DNA of 9,029 bases from Deltaproteobacteria bacterium (GTDB lineage Bacteria > UBA10199 > DSSB01): contig JAJFLL010000097.1 of NCBI GenBank assembly GCA_021772695.1, positions 1-9,029 on the forward strand, written 5' to 3'. Numbering within the stretch: the stretch's first letter is position 1; each line of letters begins with the position of its first letter. The translations under genes and the position numbers were made by a program. Below, piece by piece: positions 7,101 to 9,029 of this stretch. The notes under the pieces were generated by a model, which was given only the letters and a program-made list of their open reading frames with translations, ran no database searches and was not told the origin of the DNA.

Positions 7101-9029
7101 ACGCTTATTGGGGACTGGTCGTGTGGAAGGTGTCTTATTGCATGCCTTGACCATGGCGCCGAAGGCCCGCTTTGCCAGTGACGCTGAGGCCAAGTCCTGG
7201 CTCGACTCGGTGGTGGATAGTTATGGCAGCGCCCAAGGCGTCAGTGTACCTAAGGCCTCTGCAACGGTGGGTATGGCCGTAGCCGGCCCTGCAACCGGCA
7301 TGGATAGCGCGGAAGCCGCGGCCCATCGCAAGAAAGTCGATAAATTGATCGCCGAACAGCTGCGGGTGGCCGCACAATTTTTGGGTGAAGACCCCCAAGC
7401 CGGTCCCAAATTAGCCATGATGGAACGGGAACTTCGGCAGTCCGCTGAAGCGGACTTGCAGGCTTGGTCTGGAGAACATGGCGAAGACTATTTTTCCGGT
7501 ATTCAACCGATTTTTGTTTCTTCCAAGAGCCGGGAATATAACTCGGCATGGAACTGGGCCCGTCAAGAAGCCATCGAGCAATTTTATCAATTCGATGCTG
7601 ACGCTAGTGTTTCGCAAATGATCGCAGGGCGTATGCGCCTCATTAACCGAGCCTCACCGCAATTATTAGAGGTGGTGAAATTTTATGCGGATATGGCGGG
7701 CACCCAGAAAGATTTGGTCAAAGCCAATTATTTTTCCGGATTGGTAAAAGATATCGAATCCCAACTGGGTCGAGATCCTACCTATCGAATGATGGGCCCT
7801 ATTATCGCCCCGAAAGTTTCCGTCAGCGCAGAAGGTAAGGTCGATTATCAAGAAATCCCGCGACCCGGTGTGACCGATGCTATTGCCTATGTGAAGGAAA
7901 TGTCTGCAGGACATGAGTTTAAGGTTGACCAAGCGAGTAGCACTGCCATGGAACCCTTGAAAAAAATGGTTCAGGCCCAAGAAGAATACCTGACCTTACT
8001 CATGGAGAACCAGGCAGACCCTAAACTGATTTCTGCCGAAGCCGCGCGGCTGAGCAATTTGCAAGGCCAGTTGAATGGCCTTCAAAAAGTTCCCTATCTC
8101 TTCATGAAATCGTCCCAAGCCACCGATCCCAACTCCAACGCCTACGATGCCCAAGCCACCCAAATGCTATACGATGCTATGGGGGAGATGGCTGCCAAAG
8201 GCCTGAGTCTGAAGGGTAAAACCGTATTAGTCACCGGTGCCGGACCAGGTTCTATCGGAATCGAAACGGTAAAGGCCCAATTGGCCGCCGGTGCCAAGGT
8301 CGTGGTGACCACTTCAAATTTTTCTAAAAAACGAACGGACTACTATCAAAAACTTTATCAGGATTTCGGTGCCGAAGGCAGCGAGTTGATCGTTTTACCG
8401 TTCAATCAAGCCTCCGTACAAGATGTAAAGGCATTGATAAACTATATCTATGACCCCGCCAAAGGTCTGGGCTTAGACCTCGATTTTGTTATTCCTTTTG
8501 CAGGTATTTCCGAGCAGGGGATGGATATCGGTAATATCGGTGATCGTTCCGAACTGGCCCACCGTATCATGATGACCAATACCATTCGTTTGGTGGGCGA
8601 AGTAAAAAATCAAAAGGAAAGCCGGGGAATTTTAACTAAGCCCGCCCACGTGATCCTGCCGCTGTCACCCAACCACGGAATATTCGGCCATGATGGTCTG
8701 TACGCTGAGTCCAAGTTGGGTCTCGAGGCCATGAAAAATAAATGGAGCGCAGAGGGTTGGGATAAATATTTGAGTGTGGGCGGTGCCGTCATCGGTTGGA
8801 CCCGGGGCACCAATCTGATGGAAGGAAACGACCTGGCCACCCCGGCCATCGAAGCCAAGGGTGCGCGTACTTTCAGTCAGCGTGAGATGGCCTTTAATTT
8901 GACGGCCCTCATGCATCCGCGCATGGTGAAGTTGGCGCAGCAAGAACCCCTGTGGGCGGACTTCAATGGTGGCTTTCAGATGCTCCCCAAACTTTCCGGA
9001 ACCATGGCCGAAATTCGCGGTGCATTAGA
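1..9029 (+). CDS. fas: Fungal-type type I fatty acid synthase, fused beta-alpha, partial at both ends
   Basis: This multifunctional cytosolic enzyme builds long-chain acyl-CoA from acetyl-CoA, malonyl-CoA and reductants. Frame 1 has no stop over the whole window, giving about 3,009 residues with neither start nor stop codon. Visible domains in order are AT (GHSQG, Ser126), ER (GGRGGGHHS, residues 594-602), DH (DLNPIH, 1440-1445), MPT (GHSLGEY, Ser1696), ACP1 (Ser2110), ACP2 (Ser2295) and KR (Ser2889, Tyr2901, Lys2905). The order matches yeast FAS1 followed by FAS2, and the one-chain form resembles actinobacterial and some basidiomycete FAS-I. From recalled yeast numbering, about 150 N-terminal residues lie left of the window, and KS, perhaps with PPT, lies to the right. 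The window is about one ACP plus linker longer than the matching yeast stretch. A polyketide or PUFA synthase was considered and excluded by domain order and ACP type. The family call is very secure; the host is not. Confidence 0.97.
1246..2910 (+). other. ER domain: FMN- and NADPH-dependent enoyl reductase with helical extension
   Basis: This domain reduces the trans-2-enoyl-ACP double bond, passing hydride from NADPH through bound FMN. The TIM-barrel core begins near the GKPPVMQAGMTPT segment (residues 445-457). The GGRGGGHHS motif (residues 594-602, nt 1780-1806) corresponds to the fungal segment containing the proposed catalytic His740 of yeast. It is followed by EDAHDPI, RRHPNI, GSGVG, YLTGEW and GSRLMVAKE, all in fungal order. 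A WEQTYKGPAGG segment closes the barrel region, and a mostly helical stretch to about residue 970 matches the ER-associated helical region of FAS1, including KDSLWQSEW. This FMN barrel ER is specific to fungal/actinobacterial FAS-I and unlike the MDR-type ER of animal FAS or polyketide synthases. No disruption is visible. Confidence 0.93.
2911..4623 (+). other. Central region and DH domain: beta-hydroxyacyl-ACP dehydratase
   Basis: This region dehydrates 3-hydroxyacyl-ACP to the 2-enoyl product. Its first part (about residues 971-1160) is linker and structural sequence as in FAS1. A hot-dog segment follows, with FTRAVGNRHGAF, APMDMAIVAAW and LVHGSNGFRLL motifs (about residues 1185-1250) like the non-catalytic fungal hot-dog. 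The catalytic hot-dog carries DLNPIH (Asp1440, Asn1442, His1445; nt 4318-4335) and then GTLTHGMWTSA. From memory, Asp1440 and His1445 equal yeast Asp1559 and His1564, with the same spacing of five. A closing hot-dog stretch (FVGKVFPGD, KHVGMREGR) leads straight into MPT. All expected catalytic residues are present. Boundaries between the pseudo and catalytic hot-dogs are estimates. Confidence 0.9.
4624..6036 (+). other. MPT domain: malonyl/palmitoyl transferase, uninterrupted
   Basis: This domain loads malonyl units onto ACP and, in fungi, returns finished acyl chains to CoA. It starts with the oxyanion-loop motif FTGQGSQ (Gln1550). The nucleophile is Ser1696 in GHSLGEY (nt 5086-5088), matching yeast Ser1808 from memory. 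Arg1722 in LRGMTMQ (nt 5164-5166) is placed to bind the malonyl carboxylate. The catalytic His is His1858 in VPFHST (nt 5572-5574). In yeast the last part of this fold (LLMELLAYQFASPVRWIE-like, then VVELGPGP) is supplied by the start of the alpha subunit. Here it follows in the same chain without a break. The presence of the Arg fits use of malonyl-CoA. No defect is seen. Confidence 0.94.
6037..6213 (+). other. Ala/Pro-rich tether between MPT and ACP1
   Basis: About 59 residues begin with a short polar stretch (GSDRGPSASDHAE) and then become very rich in Ala and Pro, with repeated PAP and APA steps around residues 2047-2061. Sequences of this kind in fungal FAS are flexible peripheral tethers that let the ACP swing inside the reaction chamber. 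The composition is seen directly; the tether role is known for the family. Short plus- and minus-strand frames over this stretch are products of its composition and are not called as genes. Confidence 0.85.
6214..6672 (+). repeat. ACP1: fungal-type acyl carrier protein domain, first copy
   Basis: This domain carries the growing chain on a phosphopantetheine arm. The attachment residue is Ser2110 (nt 6328-6330) in LVGGKSAVQNE, the fungal/actinobacterial counterpart of the usual DSL motif. The domain has the large fungal form: a canonical four-helix half (about residues 2072-2140) and then a structural half containing MPGGFGMSQVKDYL, a GSGRIEGVLLHALTMAP stretch, and a GSEAEAK stretch. It is 153 residues and aligns without gaps to ACP2, 185 codons (555 bp) downstream, at 114 of 153 identical residues by hand count. 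A run of 30 identical residues covers the Ser site. It is preceded and followed by Ala/Pro linkers. Both halves look complete, so it is expected to be functional. Confidence 0.95.
6673..6768 (+). other. Ala/Pro linker between ACP1 and ACP2
   Basis: These 32 residues join the two carrier domains and are dominated by Ala, Pro, Gly and Met (for example AAAATPMAAPMAV). Together with one ACP they make up the 185-codon duplication period. The linker does not obviously resemble the longer tether before ACP1 or the sequence after ACP2, except in composition. It is long enough for the two carriers to move partly independently, which is an inference. Confidence 0.85.
6769..7227 (+). repeat. ACP2: fungal-type acyl carrier protein domain, second copy
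   Basis: This is the second tandem carrier domain, 153 residues, the same length as ACP1. The predicted phosphopantetheine Ser is Ser2295 (nt 6883-6885) in LVGGKSAVQNE. The structural half is also present, with MPGGFGMAQVRDYL, then GTGRVEGVLLHALTMAP. Differences from ACP1 cluster in the loop before the Ser site (9 of 10 positions differ at residues 2277-2286, except for the final Ser) and are mostly conservative elsewhere. The Ser-site block is unchanged in protein, yet has many silent base differences outside one 35-bp identical stretch. This pattern suggests both copies are under selection. Yeast and mycobacterial FAS-I carry one ACP, so this is the extra module relative to them. Confidence 0.95.
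7228..8205 (+). other. Post-ACP linker and helical scaffold region preceding KR
   Basis: After a short Ala/Gly/Pro linker (to about residue 2435), a mostly helical stretch follows that has no catalytic motif. It contains VDKLIAEQLRVAAQFL, a WSGEHGEDYFSGIQPIF segment, YNSAWNWARQEAIEQFY, a RMRLINRASPQLLEVVKF segment, and VDYQEIPRPGV. Each has a recognisable counterpart in the same order in the fungal alpha subunit between ACP and KR, where it forms scaffold of the central wheel. A further helical, partly charged part (EPLKKMVQAQEEYLTLL) is less conserved, and a LFMKSSQATDP-like segment precedes KR. The role is structural by homology; no activity is expected. The C-terminal boundary with KR is approximate. 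Confidence 0.88.
8206..9029 (+). other. KR domain: NADPH-dependent beta-ketoacyl-ACP reductase (C-terminal edge cut by window)
   Basis: This domain reduces 3-ketoacyl-ACP to 3-hydroxyacyl-ACP. It is a short-chain dehydrogenase/reductase Rossmann fold. The cofactor loop is VTGAGPGSIG, with the first Gly at residue 2746, and TTSNFSKK follows after the second strand, with basic residues placed to favour NADPH. The catalytic set is Ser2889 in LPLSPNHG (nt 8665-8667), Tyr2901 (nt 8701-8703) and Lys2905 in YAESK (nt 8713-8715). The Ser-Tyr spacing of 12 agrees with recalled yeast Ser827/Tyr839. VIGWTRGTNLM and RTFSQREMAFNL segments, typical of the fungal domain, follow. The frame is still open at the window edge, where a linker to KS would begin. 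Confidence 0.94.

Noticed and set aside
6214..7227. PUFA synthase or polyketide synthase with tandem ACPs
   Set aside because: Those carriers have short ACPs with a DSL-type motif and a different domain order. Here the ACPs have GGKS and the fungal structural half, and the ER is an FMN barrel.
1..9029. CRISPR arrays, tRNA or rRNA genes, insertion sequences, terminators or intergenic promoters
   Set aside because: No short regular repeat array, cloverleaf, inverted terminal repeats or non-coding gap was seen. The whole window is continuous coding sequence, and the only large repeat is the ACP duplication.

Overview
The window is one uninterrupted plus-strand reading frame (frame 1, positions 1-9029, no in-frame stop, open at both ends). 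It encodes about 3,009 residues of a giant type I fatty acid synthase (FAS-I) of the fungal/actinobacterial architecture. The gene's start lies to the left: judged against yeast FAS from memory, about 150 N-terminal residues are missing. Its end lies to the right, where the ketosynthase and possibly a phosphopantetheinyl transferase would be. No second gene, RNA gene, promoter, terminator or mobile element can be supported inside the window.

Domain order, left to right: acetyltransferase AT (about 1-1185), FMN enoyl reductase ER with its helical region (about 1246-2910), a central region plus hot-dog dehydratase DH (about 2911-4623), malonyl/palmitoyl transferase MPT (about 4624-6036), an Ala/Pro-rich tether, two tandem fungal-type ACP domains (6214-6672 and 6769-7227) separated by a 32-residue Ala/Pro linker, the helical scaffold region that precedes KR in the fungal alpha subunit (about 7228-8205), and ketoreductase KR (about 8206-9029). 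In yeast this content is split between FAS1 (beta) and FAS2 (alpha). Here the two are fused in frame inside the MPT domain, near 5785-5820.

Together the domains form one iterative chain-building cycle. AT loads acetyl and MPT loads malonyl groups, and the tethered ACPs carry the chain between KS (off window), KR, DH and ER. MPT then probably off-loads the product to CoA. All catalytic motifs visible in the window look intact.

The organism cannot be fixed. A 9 kb intron-free frame suits a bacterium or an intron-poor eukaryote. Frequent TTA, TTG, AAA and GAA codons argue against strongly C-ending codon users such as thraustochytrids, and a bacterium seems more likely to me. The main points of interest are the duplicated ACP and the closeness to the full fungal domain plan.
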